This document shows positions 1 through 8,019 of a DNA stretch of 20,595 nucleotides, in pieces. Source of the stretch: a virus; the IMG/VR virus record IMGVR_UViG_3300027971_000267, positions 1 to 20,595 of that record; one strand, given 5' to 3'. Under the pieces are notes generated by a model. It was not told where the DNA came from. It saw only the letters and a list, made by a program, of their open reading frames with translations, and did not search any database. Within the stretch, counting starts at the first letter, position 1, and each line of letters begins with the position of its first letter. The position numbers and the translations under genes are program-made.

Positions 1-2
1 TG

Positions 3-479
3 GTCTTGAGCGGCACCACCAATCCATGGCCAATCACAGTGGTAGCTGAGCTGATGGATGGTGCGTCCCTGAGCGACGTGACAGTCATTGAAGGGGCTAA
101 CATTGAAACTGCTGGTGCTGGCGCTACAAAGGCCATCACAAGCTTCGCCACTAGTGGCTTGTCTCAAAGTGCAACGGCTGCTGGTGGCACTGGTTACATT
201 GCCCATAAGTTTGAAAATGCCATTTGTGACCCATTATCAGCAGTGATGGTTGATAGGCAAGGCTCAAAAGTGCTGCCAACAACGAACAAAGTTTGCAGTT
301 ATTTTATTGGCGCAAATGAAACGAAACAATTTGACTTAACAAACATCTTTGGTCCAGATAAAATGTACATTACGGGAGCCCCTGGCACATTCCTTAATAC
401 TGGTACATTGTTTGTAATGGCAACTTCTCGTGCTGGAAGCGGCATTGCAAGTGCTATGCTTAATTGGGAGGAACAGTAA
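3..479 (+). CDS. Putative virion structural protein, 5' end possibly outside the window
   Basis: The reading frame is open to the left edge of the window. A TTG at 6 could be a start (157 residues), but the frame may simply continue upstream, so treat it as possibly 5'-partial. The product is rich in Ala, Gly, Ser and Thr with alternating hydrophobic residues, has no signal peptide or membrane segment, and ends in Asn-Trp-Glu-Glu-Gln. This composition is typical of beta-rich phage virion proteins. I do not recognise the family. It lies directly upstream of a run of tail-fibre genes and its stop overlaps the next start (TAATG at 477-481), so it is probably co-translated with them. A baseplate or fibre-associated role is inferred only from context. 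Confidence 0.6.
   Translation, partial: VLSGTTNPWPITVVAELMDGASLSDVTVIEGANIETAGAGATKAITSFATSGLSQSATAAGGTGYIAHKFENAICDPLSAVMVDRQGSKVLPTTNKVCSYFIGANETKQFDLTNIFGPDKMYITGAPGTFLNTGTLFVMATSRAGSGIASAMLNWEEQ
466..471 (+). promoter_or_regulatory. Shine-Dalgarno site fixing the start of the 479 gene
   Basis: GGGAGG lies seven bases before the ATG at 479. This supports that ATG over the TTG at 464, which lies upstream of the site. It is one of the few strong ribosome binding sites in the window. Confidence 0.75.
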
Positions 480-2260
480 TGGCGCTGCCTGGACTTGTTA
501 GAGCAAATAATCTTTCCGATGTTGCCGATAAGGAACTTGCATGGAATAATCTTGGTAAGAATTTTTCCGCCACTTTTAACGCCCCGTCGCCGGCCTTCGA
601 TGCTAATTTTGCGTCAAATAAAAGTTTAATTGATAATATCAGTGGCAGTAATCTTGTAACTTTTGCCAGGGCATCTACTGGCACCTTTGTGGGAAGCAAC
701 GGTCTTATTCAGACTGCCGCTAGCGGTGTGGCAAGGTTTAATCACAATCCACTTACCGGAGAAAGTTTAGGACTATTAGTGGAAGAAGCAAGAACAAATA
801 CAATGTATCCAAGCCTCGTGAATGGTACTTGGCTTGCGTCTAATGTAACAGTAACTCAAAATGCAGCAACAGCGCCAGATGGAACTAATACAGCAACTCT
901 TATAACTCCTAACGCTTACTATGCCAGATTTAGCGTTCAAAGAAATATATATCACACAGCAGGTACTGGGAGGATTTCATTTTACGCTAAGTCAAACGGA
1001 GTGCCGTGGATTGGTATTGGATGTGGACTAGGTATTCCTTGGTCTTATAGCAATGCTGCTTATAATCTTCTTACGGGAGCATCAAGAACTTATAGGCTTG
1101 ATACTTATGGTTATACTTTTAATTCCGCAACGTTAGTTGGGCAGGGATGGTATAAAATTGTTTTTGATTATTTTGCAAACAGTAATATTGGTGGTGATTG
1201 GAGCTTTTTGGGTTTAGCCCTGAATGCGAATGGAGACCTTGTAAACGGAAGCACCGGTAACGGAGTGGATGGAATGTATGTATGGGGAATTCAATATGAA
1301 GCTGGATCTTCTCCTACATCTTATATTCCTACATCAGGCTCCACGGTAACAAGAGGCGCCGATATTTGTAGTATTATTTCATCTATTTCCCCCGCTACAA
1401 CTTTTGCTCAATTTATAGCTACCAATCAAGCAAGCCAAGGCATTGCAAGTGCCAACAATAATACATCAAATGAAGTCTGGGAAACATTTGCATCAACTGG
1501 AAATGTGCAAACACAAATTGTTAGTAGTGGGGTTATCTCAAAAAATATCAACATAGGGACAACAACGGCCCAGACAAGTGCAAGAGTGGTATCTTCGCTT
1601 GCTGTCAATATATTAACTGGTTCGGTTAATGGGGGAGATGCTGTCAATAATGTTTTTTCTGGGTATCCATTAACAACTCAATTTAACATTGGACGCACCC
1701 AAGCCGGCTCATACCTCAACTCAACATTATCTCGACTTGCGCTATGGACTGTTCCCCTTTCTCCAATCTTAATTAAAACTCTGTCGGCATCTGGAGTGGG
1801 TAATGCATCAATAAAATACCAAAGCATTACTGGCAAGGATATAGTGGCGCTTAATGAAGTTTACAAAACATCTGCCAGAGATTTTGTATTTCTTCGCGGT
1901 CTTTCCTCTGCTATACAGCCTCGCATAACAACAGCATCACAAAATACAACTTCTGGAGTGTTATTTGCCAGCACAAAATTACTGGACGTTTCTCCTTCTT
2001 CTATCGGCAATTTTTATATTTCTAGCGGATCGTTAAACGCTCAAAGCTTAAGAACCAATGGCATAGCAGTGGCATCTTTGTCGTCTGTTCCATTTTCTGG
2101 AAGCACTGCCCTATTCCCATTGACCATTTCAACAGTAGAAATGTCTAGCAACTTCCGCTTCGTCCCATTGTTTACTTCTGGAGTTATAAGCTCTCCTACG
2201 ATTGGAGTGCAAATGGAGACAAATGATTTCATCTTGTACGCAAAAGCGGGGCAAAATTAA
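479..2260 (+). CDS. Tail fibre / receptor-binding protein with lectin-like body
   Basis: A 593-residue protein from ATG 479. The N-terminus carries LVRANNLSDV followed by AWNNLG, the 'NLSD...NLG' motif seen at the N-termini of many phage tail fibres and repeated in the gene at 3558. Residues about 55-110 contain the FARAST...GLIQTA...ARFNHNPLTGESLGLLVEEART signature, here described by its key parts: FARAST, RFNHNP and LLVEEART. This is common in phage tail proteins of the concanavalin/carbohydrate-binding type. The remainder is beta-rich with many Ser, Thr, Asn and Gly residues and no catalytic motif that I can identify. The next gene begins immediately after the stop. Role inferred: a virion appendage contacting host surface glycans. 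It is visibly more AT-rich than the replication genes. Confidence 0.8.
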   Translation: MALPGLVRANNLSDVADKELAWNNLGKNFSATFNAPSPAFDANFASNKSLIDNISGSNLVTFARASTGTFVGSNGLIQTAASGVARFNHNPLTGESLGLLVEEARTNTMYPSLVNGTWLASNVTVTQNAATAPDGTNTATLITPNAYYARFSVQRNIYHTAGTGRISFYAKSNGVPWIGIGCGLGIPWSYSNAAYNLLTGASRTYRLDTYGYTFNSATLVGQGWYKIVFDYFANSNIGGDWSFLGLALNANGDLVNGSTGNGVDGMYVWGIQYEAGSSPTSYIPTSGSTVTRGADICSIISSISPATTFAQFIATNQASQGIASANNNTSNEVWETFASTGNVQTQIVSSGVISKNINIGTTTAQTSARVVSSLAVNILTGSVNGGDAVNNVFSGYPLTTQFNIGRTQAGSYLNSTLSRLALWTVPLSPILIKTLSASGVGNASIKYQSITGKDIVALNEVYKTSARDFVFLRGLSSAIQPRITTASQNTTSGVLFASTKLLDVSPSSIGNFYISSGSLNAQSLRTNGIAVASLSSVPFSGSTALFPLTISTVEMSSNFRFVPLFTSGVISSPTIGVQMETNDFILYAKAGQN

Positions 2261-3529
2261 ATGCTGCAACAATACGGGTTTCGTGCCAGCCTCAATCTTA
2301 CGGAGATAGTAAGCAAGGATGCTTGCTTAGACAGTCTTGGCATAGATCGCAGTGATTTGCCTCTTTTGGAAGGCACGTCAAGCGCTGGGGTCGCAGCAAA
2401 AGACTACCAAGCAATTATTGGCTTAAAAAGCAATTTAGAGCTGCAAATGGTTCCGCTGATTAGCGGTTCAACTTCATTCACTGCTTCACTTTCTGGAAAG
2501 GCCTCACGCTTCGGGGACACTTTCACAGGCCCCATCGCTGCAGGAATTGTTAATAATGATCGTCCATATTACAACTCTAGTCTGGCCATTCTTGGCCCAT
2601 CAACTGCTTCTTACTTTTCTCCTGCAACTACTAGCGGATTTTCTTCCGGAGGTCAGTACAAGCTCGGACCAGTATATGCCACAAATACTACCATCAGCGG
2701 GTTTAACTTTACTGGCTCCACAAGATCGTGGAATAATTATTTCGTACGTTACAAGCAATATGCACAAATCACGCAAGACTCCACTAGCGCTGTAGCAACG
2801 GTTCCACTGTATCTCGCCCCTCCGGTTACTCTTTCAAGTAATAAAGTTTGGCTGGATGCTGAATATAGCTCTTTTGTCACTGACGCAAATGGCGTGGTAG
2901 AACAATGGCAAGATGTCTATGGGAGAGCAAATGCTGTGCAATCAACGTTTGCCAATCGCCCTATTCTCACAAGTAACTTACGCTATGACAAGCCTGGAGT
3001 TGTCTTCGATGGCGTGACTGATTTCCTTAGCCTAGGGAATCTTGGTGGACTATTCCCAACTGCTGCTACTGCCATTATTGTGGCAACTGTTGGTTCTGGA
3101 GTTACCACTGACACTGATTACAATATTTTTGGCACCTTAAGCAATACAGCAAATCGTTGGCGAACTGCCACGACAAGCGGTGCCTTTGGCATATTCACCA
3201 GCACTGTCCAGACGGGCTTTCCGGCTCCCATGCCCGCAAGTGGCACGTTTGTATTCACGGTGTCGGCAAGTAATGCGCTGGGCCTGGAACTGCGTACTGA
3301 TAGCGTTGTAACAGCAAGCAAATACAATTCTCCAACGGTGCAGGTCACTTATGCTGGTGGCACTGCTTATACCATTGGAGCTAATGCTGACGGAAGCGCT
3401 GGTTTCTTCAATGGAACCATCTATGCCATTGCACTTTTTGATCAAGTTTTAACTGGCAAAGAACTGCGTAGCATGGAAGAATACTTTGCCTGGCGCTATG
3501 GCTTTGTTGCCGATCCAGATCGCCCATAG
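2261..3529 (+). CDS. Tail fibre protein with C-terminal LamG/concanavalin-like domain
   Basis: A 422-residue protein starting at the base after the previous stop. The N-terminus (residues 5-40, FRASLNLTEIVSKDACLDSLGI then DLPLL in outline) resembles the short fibre N-terminal motif of its neighbours. Residues about 190-415 look like a concanavalin A-like/LamG jelly-roll: a VWLDA start, a WQDVYGR segment, PGVVFDGVTDFL, GTFVFTVSAS and a terminal LFDQVLTGKELRSMEEYFAWRYG. That ending is typical of such domains in phage and bacterial surface proteins. No catalytic residues are evident. It is probably a host-recognition fibre acting alongside the products of the 479 and 3558 genes. Fold and role are inferred from sequence pattern, not from a search. 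Confidence 0.8.
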   Translation: MLQQYGFRASLNLTEIVSKDACLDSLGIDRSDLPLLEGTSSAGVAAKDYQAIIGLKSNLELQMVPLISGSTSFTASLSGKASRFGDTFTGPIAAGIVNNDRPYYNSSLAILGPSTASYFSPATTSGFSSGGQYKLGPVYATNTTISGFNFTGSTRSWNNYFVRYKQYAQITQDSTSAVATVPLYLAPPVTLSSNKVWLDAEYSSFVTDANGVVEQWQDVYGRANAVQSTFANRPILTSNLRYDKPGVVFDGVTDFLSLGNLGGLFPTAATAIIVATVGSGVTTDTDYNIFGTLSNTANRWRTATTSGAFGIFTSTVQTGFPAPMPASGTFVFTVSASNALGLELRTDSVVTASKYNSPTVQVTYAGGTAYTIGANADGSAGFFNGTIYAIALFDQVLTGKELRSMEEYFAWRYGFVADPDRP

Positions 3530-3557
3530 ACCACTTAGTAATCACTGCTGCTGAACA

Positions 3558-4082
3558 ATGATTAAAGGACTCGTTCGCAAAAACAATCTTTCTGACTTGG
3601 AATCACCAGAGCAGGCCAGGATTAATCTTGGCTTGCTCACTGATGATTACAACAGAATTAAAGGCTTGTATGCAAGTGCGGGAGTTTCTAACCTTGAAAT
3701 TCAACGCATTGCAAACTCGCAAGGAAATTATCAAACGCAAATTGATTCAATTAATACAACAATTAATAGCATTGTTCCTGCAGCGTATGCAAATGTAAGT
3801 GGTGACACCATTTCTGGTACATGGACCAATGTTGGTCAACTGGGAGCATTTAGTGTACTCGTCAGCGGATCGCCTCCTACTGCTTCTTCTGATTCTTTAT
3901 TTACCCATGAAACTGCAGGCGGTCAGTTCAGGCTTACTACTACCACGCTGATTGCCAATAAAGGTTTAACTGTGGAAAGACTAATTGCAAGTGGCAATAC
4001 AGTGGTGGCAAGTGGAGTGGTAGTTGGCAAAAGAATTCCCATTACAATCAATAACATACCATTTTTCATTGAGGCAAGCTAA
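3558..4082 (+). CDS. Short tail fibre protein
   Basis: A 174-residue protein from ATG 3558, starting 28 bases after the previous gene. The N-terminus reads LVRKNNLSDLESPEQARINLG, nearly the same motif as in the 479 gene (LVRANNLSDV...NLG). The motif is known as a recurring element of phage fibres. A probable coiled-coil region (about residues 45-75) follows, consistent with trimerisation. A beta-rich Ser/Thr/Gly region comes next, and the C-terminus is hydrophobic (RIPITINNIPFFIEAS). The stop overlaps the next start (TAATG). It may be a linker or side fibre sharing an attachment point with the two longer fibres upstream; that is inference. Confidence 0.7.
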   Translation: MIKGLVRKNNLSDLESPEQARINLGLLTDDYNRIKGLYASAGVSNLEIQRIANSQGNYQTQIDSINTTINSIVPAAYANVSGDTISGTWTNVGQLGAFSVLVSGSPPTASSDSLFTHETAGGQFRLTTTTLIANKGLTVERLIASGNTVVASGVVVGKRIPITINNIPFFIEAS

Positions 4083-4387
4083 TGGCCACGCAATATCTTC
4101 GATTTCCTGACGAGGCAAGTTTTTGTTCTGCTGCCACTATTGCCGAACTTTACATTCCTCCCCATGGTGACAAACCTGGTTGGTATAATCAATACGACCA
4201 TGGTCATGCCATGGACATTGTTGGCATTATTTACAATGATGATGCCATAATTGATCCAGAAACGTTTGAAATTGTTGCTCCTGCCACGCCCAAAGAAGGT
4301 TGGCACGTTAATTTTATTGGCACACTTCCAGAAGGCTGGAAGCAGTATTTAGTCTTTCCCATCGCTCCTCATCGAGTGTTTGCTTGA
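4082..4387 (+). CDS. Small conserved phage protein of the tail module
   Basis: A 101-residue protein whose ATG overlaps the preceding TAA. It has a Tyr-rich N-terminus, a His-rich patch (YDHGHAMD, about residues 38-45), an acidic stretch and a C-terminal EGWHVNF...LPEGWKQYLV...PHRVF region. I recall this C-terminal pattern in small proteins encoded beside tail fibre genes in other phages, but I cannot name a function. There is no signal peptide, membrane segment or catalytic motif. The stop lies within a short region leading to the mini gene at 4448. Its position last in the fibre block suggests an accessory or chaperone-like role, which is unproven. Confidence 0.7.
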   Translation: MATQYLRFPDEASFCSAATIAELYIPPHGDKPGWYNQYDHGHAMDIVGIIYNDDAIIDPETFEIVAPATPKEGWHVNFIGTLPEGWKQYLVFPIAPHRVFA

Positions 4388-4447
4388 TGGCATCGAGCGG
4401 ACGGCGTCCTTAGCTGTTAAGATTTGCAACGTTCGCGCTCAAAGCAA

Positions 4448-4594
4448 ATGGCAGTTAAAAGCAAAGGGGGAAGTGCAGCACTTAAGCGTTCGCATGAGCC
4501 AGGGCCTCCCAAGACCACTTCTATTGGGCAAGGGGCGCATTCACGCCCTCGCCGCCGAGGGAAGAAGCCTTCACGAGGCCAAGGGAAAGGCTAG
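4448..4594 (+). CDS. Small basic protein, 48 residues
   Basis: A short ORF running from ATG 4448 to TAG 4592-4594, in a different frame from the longer open frame that starts near 4380. The peptide starts MAVKSKGGSAALKRS and ends RRRGKKPSRGQGKG, with a GPPKTT segment in the middle. It has many Lys/Arg and Gly residues and almost no acidic ones. I recall very similar small basic proteins (MAVKSK..., GPPKTT, RGQGK ending) in cyanophage genomes. That memory, together with its place between a gene end and a perfect terminator, is why I prefer this frame. Function is unknown; the composition would suit nucleic-acid binding or a minor virion component. It is intrinsically disordered by appearance. 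Confidence 0.7.
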   Translation: MAVKSKGGSAALKRSHEPGPPKTTSIGQGAHSRPRRRGKKPSRGQGKG

Positions 4595-4617
4595 GCGTTG
4601 ACAGTGAGTTGGACAAG

Positions 4618-4645
4618 GGCTAGCCTATAGGCTGGCCTTTTTTTT
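4618..4645 (+). terminator. Rho-independent terminator closing the first tail operon
   Basis: An 8-bp stem (GGCTAGCC pairing with GGCTGGCC, one T-G wobble) with a TATA loop is followed directly by eight T residues. It follows the small basic protein gene by 23 bases. The start codon of the next gene lies only three bases beyond the T tract. Confidence 0.9.
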
Positions 4646-4648
4646 GCC

Positions 4649-4924
4649 ATGACTGCCTTTGTTGATTCTTATTCCTTTTCCCATCGCTTCTCTTCCACGG
4701 AAAGCCTTCCTGGGTTTTGTAACTACGAAGAAGTGACGCATCAATGTCAAAATGCAAATGCAACTGCCTTGGTGCGTTCTTTCGCTCATTTTCTAACTGG
4801 ATGTGGGTTTCCACCGTCTTCTGTATATGACGCAATGGAAAGCATTGGATCAGAGTATAATGAAGCATACATGGGCAGGATAATTTGCGATGGGGCAAAT
4901 CAAGAGGCAGGGGGAACAGTTTGA
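4649..4924 (+). CDS. Conserved hypothetical phage protein, 91 residues
   Basis: The ATG at 4649 lies three bases after the terminator's T tract, so the transcript must come through the terminator or be nearly leaderless. No Shine-Dalgarno sequence is possible apart from the stem itself. The protein has an aromatic N-terminus, Cys at about 24 and 33, and a central VRSFAHFLTGCGF...SSVYDAMESI helix pair that I associate with small cyanophage proteins of unknown function. The last 35 bases overlap the start of the 408-residue structural gene. An internal start is possible but none has a better ribosome binding site. Function unknown. Confidence 0.6.
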   Translation: MTAFVDSYSFSHRFSSTESLPGFCNYEEVTHQCQNANATALVRSFAHFLTGCGFPPSSVYDAMESIGSEYNEAYMGRIICDGANQEAGGTV

Positions 4925-6116
4925 AACCCATGTGATTGCCGATAAGTATGGCAATCTTCTTGATTATGGCCCCGATAGTGGAGTGGTAGATGCATTCGGT
5001 CGGCAGCGTGTCAGCAATGCTTTCACGCTGTTCGACAGCACGATGCGTTATGACAAGCGTTCAGATCAATGGTATGAAATCACCACTGGCAGTGGTTCTA
5101 TCAACTTTCTCACCAATGCCAGTACGTTAGAGCTGAAAACTACCACTGCAGCGGGTGACACTGTTCTTCGTCGCACTAAGCAAAGATTTCCATACCAGCC
5201 TGGAAAAAGCCTTGTTTCTTTGCAGAGTTTTGTTGGCGCCCCATTGGCCTCTGGGCTCATTCAAGAAATTGGTTATTTTGATGATAACAATGGCGTGATG
5301 CTACGAGCTAGCGGCACAACTCTTCAATTTGTCGTTAGAAGCTTTACGACCGGCAGCATTATAGAAAATGTGGTGAATCAATCAGATTGGAACATTGATA
5401 CTTTTTCAGCCTTAGATTTCAGCAAAGCACAGATATTTTGTGCTGACTTTGAATGGCTTGGTGTTGGCCGAGTGCGATGTGGTTTTGTTATTGATGGAAG
5501 TGTTGTTTATTGCCATGAATTTAATCATGCGAACAAGATTAATAGAACATACATGCAAACAGCTATTCTCCCATTGTCTTACCGTATTTCCAATAATACT
5601 TTACAAGCAAGTGGAGCCACCTTTCAGCAAATTTGTTGCAGCTTATTAAGCGAAGGAGGCTATGAGCCAGATGGTGCCACTTATTCTGTGAGTCATTCTC
5701 TCGCCAGTATTCCGAACGTTAGTGGAGAACGAGTGACGGCTGGCATTCGCATGGCAAGTGGTCGCACTGGTAATGTTGTTCTGCCAACTAAAATTGATGT
5801 GGCATCTGAAAGCACCAATACTGTTGCTTGGAAGTTGCGTCTTAATCCCACGCTTTCTGGAGTCACTTGGGTGGCAGCGCTTAATGGCAGGGGAAATGTT
5901 GAGACTATCACCACTGCAAGTGCAGTTAGTGGAGGCACTATTGTCAATACTGGCATTATTTCACAAGGGCAATCGGTCAATTTGAATGTTGACACTGCCA
6001 TCCGTTTAGCTCTTGGAGTGAATGCATCAGGGGAAAGTGACACTCTCATTTTGACTGTTGATAGTGGAGTCAATTCAAAAGCACTTGGACAATTGGGCTG
6101 GGTGGAAGTGGTGTAG
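4890..6116 (+). CDS. Virion structural protein, probably tail-associated
   Basis: A 408-residue protein from ATG 4890, overlapping the preceding gene by 35 bases. The N-terminus has an IADKYGNLLDYGPDSGVVDAFGR-type stretch, then ...RVSNAFTLFDSTMRYD, a pattern I associate with large structural proteins of marine and cyanobacterial phages. The body alternates beta-prone segments with aromatic patches (for example VEVV at the end and WYEITTGSGSINFL near residue 65). There is no signal, membrane helix or enzyme motif. Tail or baseplate location is inferred from neighbours: fibre genes upstream and a collagen-repeat fibre downstream. The stop is ten bases before the next ATG, consistent with one transcription unit. 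Confidence 0.7.
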   Translation: MGQIKRQGEQFETHVIADKYGNLLDYGPDSGVVDAFGRQRVSNAFTLFDSTMRYDKRSDQWYEITTGSGSINFLTNASTLELKTTTAAGDTVLRRTKQRFPYQPGKSLVSLQSFVGAPLASGLIQEIGYFDDNNGVMLRASGTTLQFVVRSFTTGSIIENVVNQSDWNIDTFSALDFSKAQIFCADFEWLGVGRVRCGFVIDGSVVYCHEFNHANKINRTYMQTAILPLSYRISNNTLQASGATFQQICCSLLSEGGYEPDGATYSVSHSLASIPNVSGERVTAGIRMASGRTGNVVLPTKIDVASESTNTVAWKLRLNPTLSGVTWVAALNGRGNVETITTASAVSGGTIVNTGIISQGQSVNLNVDTAIRLALGVNASGESDTLILTVDSGVNSKALGQLGWVEVV

Positions 6117-6125
6117 ACTAACAAA

Positions 6126-6461
6126 ATGGAACCAGCACGTTACGACATTACGATTCATCAAGGGGCAACTTTTGCTCTTGGATTGCAATATAAAACTGGC
6201 TCTGGACTGCCAGTGAATATGAGTGGTTATACAGTTACTGCACAATTATGGAATAAAACTGGCACTGCTAAGTTTGCCAATTTTTCTACCCCATGGACTG
6301 ATCAAGCCAGTGGCATTTTCAAGCTCTACCTTTCAAGCACTGTCACCTCGGGAATTACGCAGCAAGGGCAATATGACGTGTTGGTAACTGAACCAAGCGG
6401 AGATAAGTCGTATATTTTGCAAGGAACTGCTTTTATTGATCTTGGACTTTCTGGAAAGTAA
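6126..6461 (+). CDS. Baseplate-type small beta protein preceding a collagen-like fibre
   Basis: A 111-residue protein starting at ATG 6126. The sequence shows DITIHQGATFALGLQYK, PVNMSGYTVTAQLW, GIFKLYLSSTVTSGI and GQYDVLVTEPSGD...LQGTAFI, an arrangement I recognise from small phage proteins with an immunoglobulin-like or BppU-N-like beta fold. These are often encoded next to fibre genes. The stop TAA shares a base with the following ATG (TAATG), so the two are likely translated together. It may form the attachment or baseplate adaptor for the following fibre. Family assignment is from pattern memory only. Confidence 0.65.
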   Translation: MEPARYDITIHQGATFALGLQYKTGSGLPVNMSGYTVTAQLWNKTGTAKFANFSTPWTDQASGIFKLYLSSTVTSGITQQGQYDVLVTEPSGDKSYILQGTAFIDLGLSGK

Positions 6462-7735
6462 TGGAAACCTTAACCATTGTCAAGGAAGACGTTCAATTAG
6501 TTGTCATTGATCCAGCGAGTGGGCCGCAGGGGGCTGTGGGACCACAAGGAGCAGTCGGTCCTTCTGGAAGTACAGGCGCTGTGGGAGCATCTGGGCTATC
6601 AGCCACAATTGCAGTTGGGACAGTAACCACTGGAGCCCCTGGATCATCTGCAACTGTCACAAACACTGGAAATAGTACCACTGCTGTTTTTGCATTTGCT
6701 ATTCCCCGAGGAGACACTGGAGCAATTGGGCCTAGTGGTGTGGCAGGAGCTAGCGGAGTGGCGGGGGCAAGCGGAAGTCCTGGCGCTTCCGGCGCCCCTG
6801 GAGTGGTAGCAGCCACTGCGCCAATTATCTATAGTTCAGGCACTCAAACAGTCAGCATCAATACCGCCACTGCTAGTGGAGCTGGCTCAATGTCAGCCAG
6901 TGATAAGGCAAAGCTTGATGGCATTGCCAGTGGCGCCCAAGTTAATGTTGCCACTGATCTTAGTTACACTCCATCCACTCGTCTACTGGGGTCAACCACT
7001 GGCGCTGGTGTGACATTGCCGCTGGTCAGTAGTGGTAATGCTGGCTTAGCACCAGCCAGTAGTGGAGGCACTGCAACTTTCCTGCGGGCTGACGGCACAT
7101 GGTCTACTGCTGGTAGTCCTCCTGGCGGCTCCACCACGCAAGTTCAGTTTAATGATGCTGGTGCATTTGCTGGAGATCCCGACCTCACTTGGAACAAAAC
7201 TACTAATGTTTTAACTGTTTCGGGAGATGTCAGCTTAAATGATGGCGGCACCTATACGACAACGGTGCAAACCATAACAGCAACTGCTGCTCGCACGATT
7301 AGCTTCCCGGATGCCACCGGCACTGTTGCGCTGGTTGCAGGCAGCAGCGGGCAGTTGATCTATAACAATGCCGGGGTGTACGCAGGTGGACCGCTTTTCA
7401 ACTCGACCACGGGAACCCTTGGTTATAACACTGGCGGAGCAGTCACACAGGCCACCAACAAGAGCACAGGTGTTACCTTAAATGGTGCATCTGGACGTAT
7501 CACTATGAATGGTGCTTTACTTGCCCTTGATACCACAGTTTCATTTACGCTTACCAATAGTTCAATCACAGCCAGCGATCTGCTAATTTTGAATCACGTC
7601 AGCGCTGGAACTGCTGGTTCTTATTTGCTAAATGCTCAGGCGGCAGCAGGTTCAGCCGTTATCAATGTGCGAAACATTTCATTGGCTGCCTTAAGTGAAG
7701 CCATTGTTATCGGCTTTGCTGTTATCAAGGCTTAA
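6461..7735 (+). CDS. Collagen-like repeat tail fibre protein
   Basis: A 424-residue fibre. Residues 21-47 hold nine consecutive Gly-X-Y triplets (GPQGAVGPQGAV...), and residues 84-114 hold ten more (GDTGAIGPSGVAGAS...). The two are separated by a beta-rich insert containing TIAVGTVTTGAPGSSATV. Such triplets form collagen-like triple helices in phage fibres. Residues about 145-165 contain SDKAKLDGIASGAQVN and residues 224-240 contain TQVQFNDAGAFAG, both recurrent phage-fibre motifs. The C-terminal 100 residues (GRITMNG, VSFTLTNSSI, LNHVSAGTAGSY, SEAIVIGFAVIKA) match a beta domain common at fibre ends and probably form the host-binding tip. Gly-rich, low-complexity DNA may recombine readily. 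Confidence 0.85.
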   Translation: METLTIVKEDVQLVVIDPASGPQGAVGPQGAVGPSGSTGAVGASGLSATIAVGTVTTGAPGSSATVTNTGNSTTAVFAFAIPRGDTGAIGPSGVAGASGVAGASGSPGASGAPGVVAATAPIIYSSGTQTVSINTATASGAGSMSASDKAKLDGIASGAQVNVATDLSYTPSTRLLGSTTGAGVTLPLVSSGNAGLAPASSGGTATFLRADGTWSTAGSPPGGSTTQVQFNDAGAFAGDPDLTWNKTTNVLTVSGDVSLNDGGTYTTTVQTITATAARTISFPDATGTVALVAGSSGQLIYNNAGVYAGGPLFNSTTGTLGYNTGGAVTQATNKSTGVTLNGASGRITMNGALLALDTTVSFTLTNSSITASDLLILNHVSAGTAGSYLLNAQAAAGSAVINVRNISLAALSEAIVIGFAVIKA

Positions 7736-7758
7736 CTACTCATTGAAAGGTTATCACT

Positions 7759-8019
7759 ATGGCCCAGTTCATTATTAACATCCCCGACGAACTGCTCCCA
7801 GCTTTGCTGGTTGAATTCGGTCTCGTCCAAGGCAGCGTTTCCGCCACAACTCCAGAAGAGTATTTCGCTGCCAGCATCGTGGAAACTGTGCGCCAACGAG
7901 CCGAGATCTATAAGGTTGGCCCGTACTACGTTGGCCCCATCGCTCCGAAGTACAATGCTGATGGCACTCCGTACGAGGCACCTCTGGCAGATGCCGCCGA
8001 GCCCAAGGTGCCGCAATGA
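7759..8019 (+). CDS. Small hypothetical protein of the fibre cassette
   Basis: An 86-residue protein from ATG 7759, with a modest AAAGG sequence about nine bases upstream. The N-terminal half is predicted helical (FIINIPDELLPALLVEFGLV, then an ETVRQRAEIYK segment). The C-terminal half is Pro- and Ala-rich with GPYYVGPIAPKYNADG. No known motif is visible. The final four bases (ATGA) overlap the start of the following fibre gene, so translation is probably coupled. It may be an assembly helper or a short connector for the fibre encoded next; the sequence itself does not show which. Confidence 0.65.
   Translation: MAQFIINIPDELLPALLVEFGLVQGSVSATTPEEYFAASIVETVRQRAEIYKVGPYYVGPIAPKYNADGTPYEAPLADAAEPKVPQ

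Noticed and set aside
464-478. TTG start five codons upstream for the first fibre gene
   Set aside because: The GGGAGG site lies after it and points to ATG 479, which also overlaps the previous stop in the usual way.
4384-4423. Promoter ahead of the small basic gene (TTGATG and TAAGAT)
   Set aside because: The two hexamers are 28 bases apart, too far for a sigma-70 promoter, and the -10 is only a partial match.
4380-4601. 73-codon plus-strand frame starting with TTG
   Set aside because: It overlaps the better-supported 48-residue basic gene in another frame, has no ribosome binding site, and its peptide looks like random translation.
6493-6816. Pro/Ala-rich minus-strand frame
   Set aside because: It is the complement of collagen-like Gly-X-Y codons in the fibre gene.
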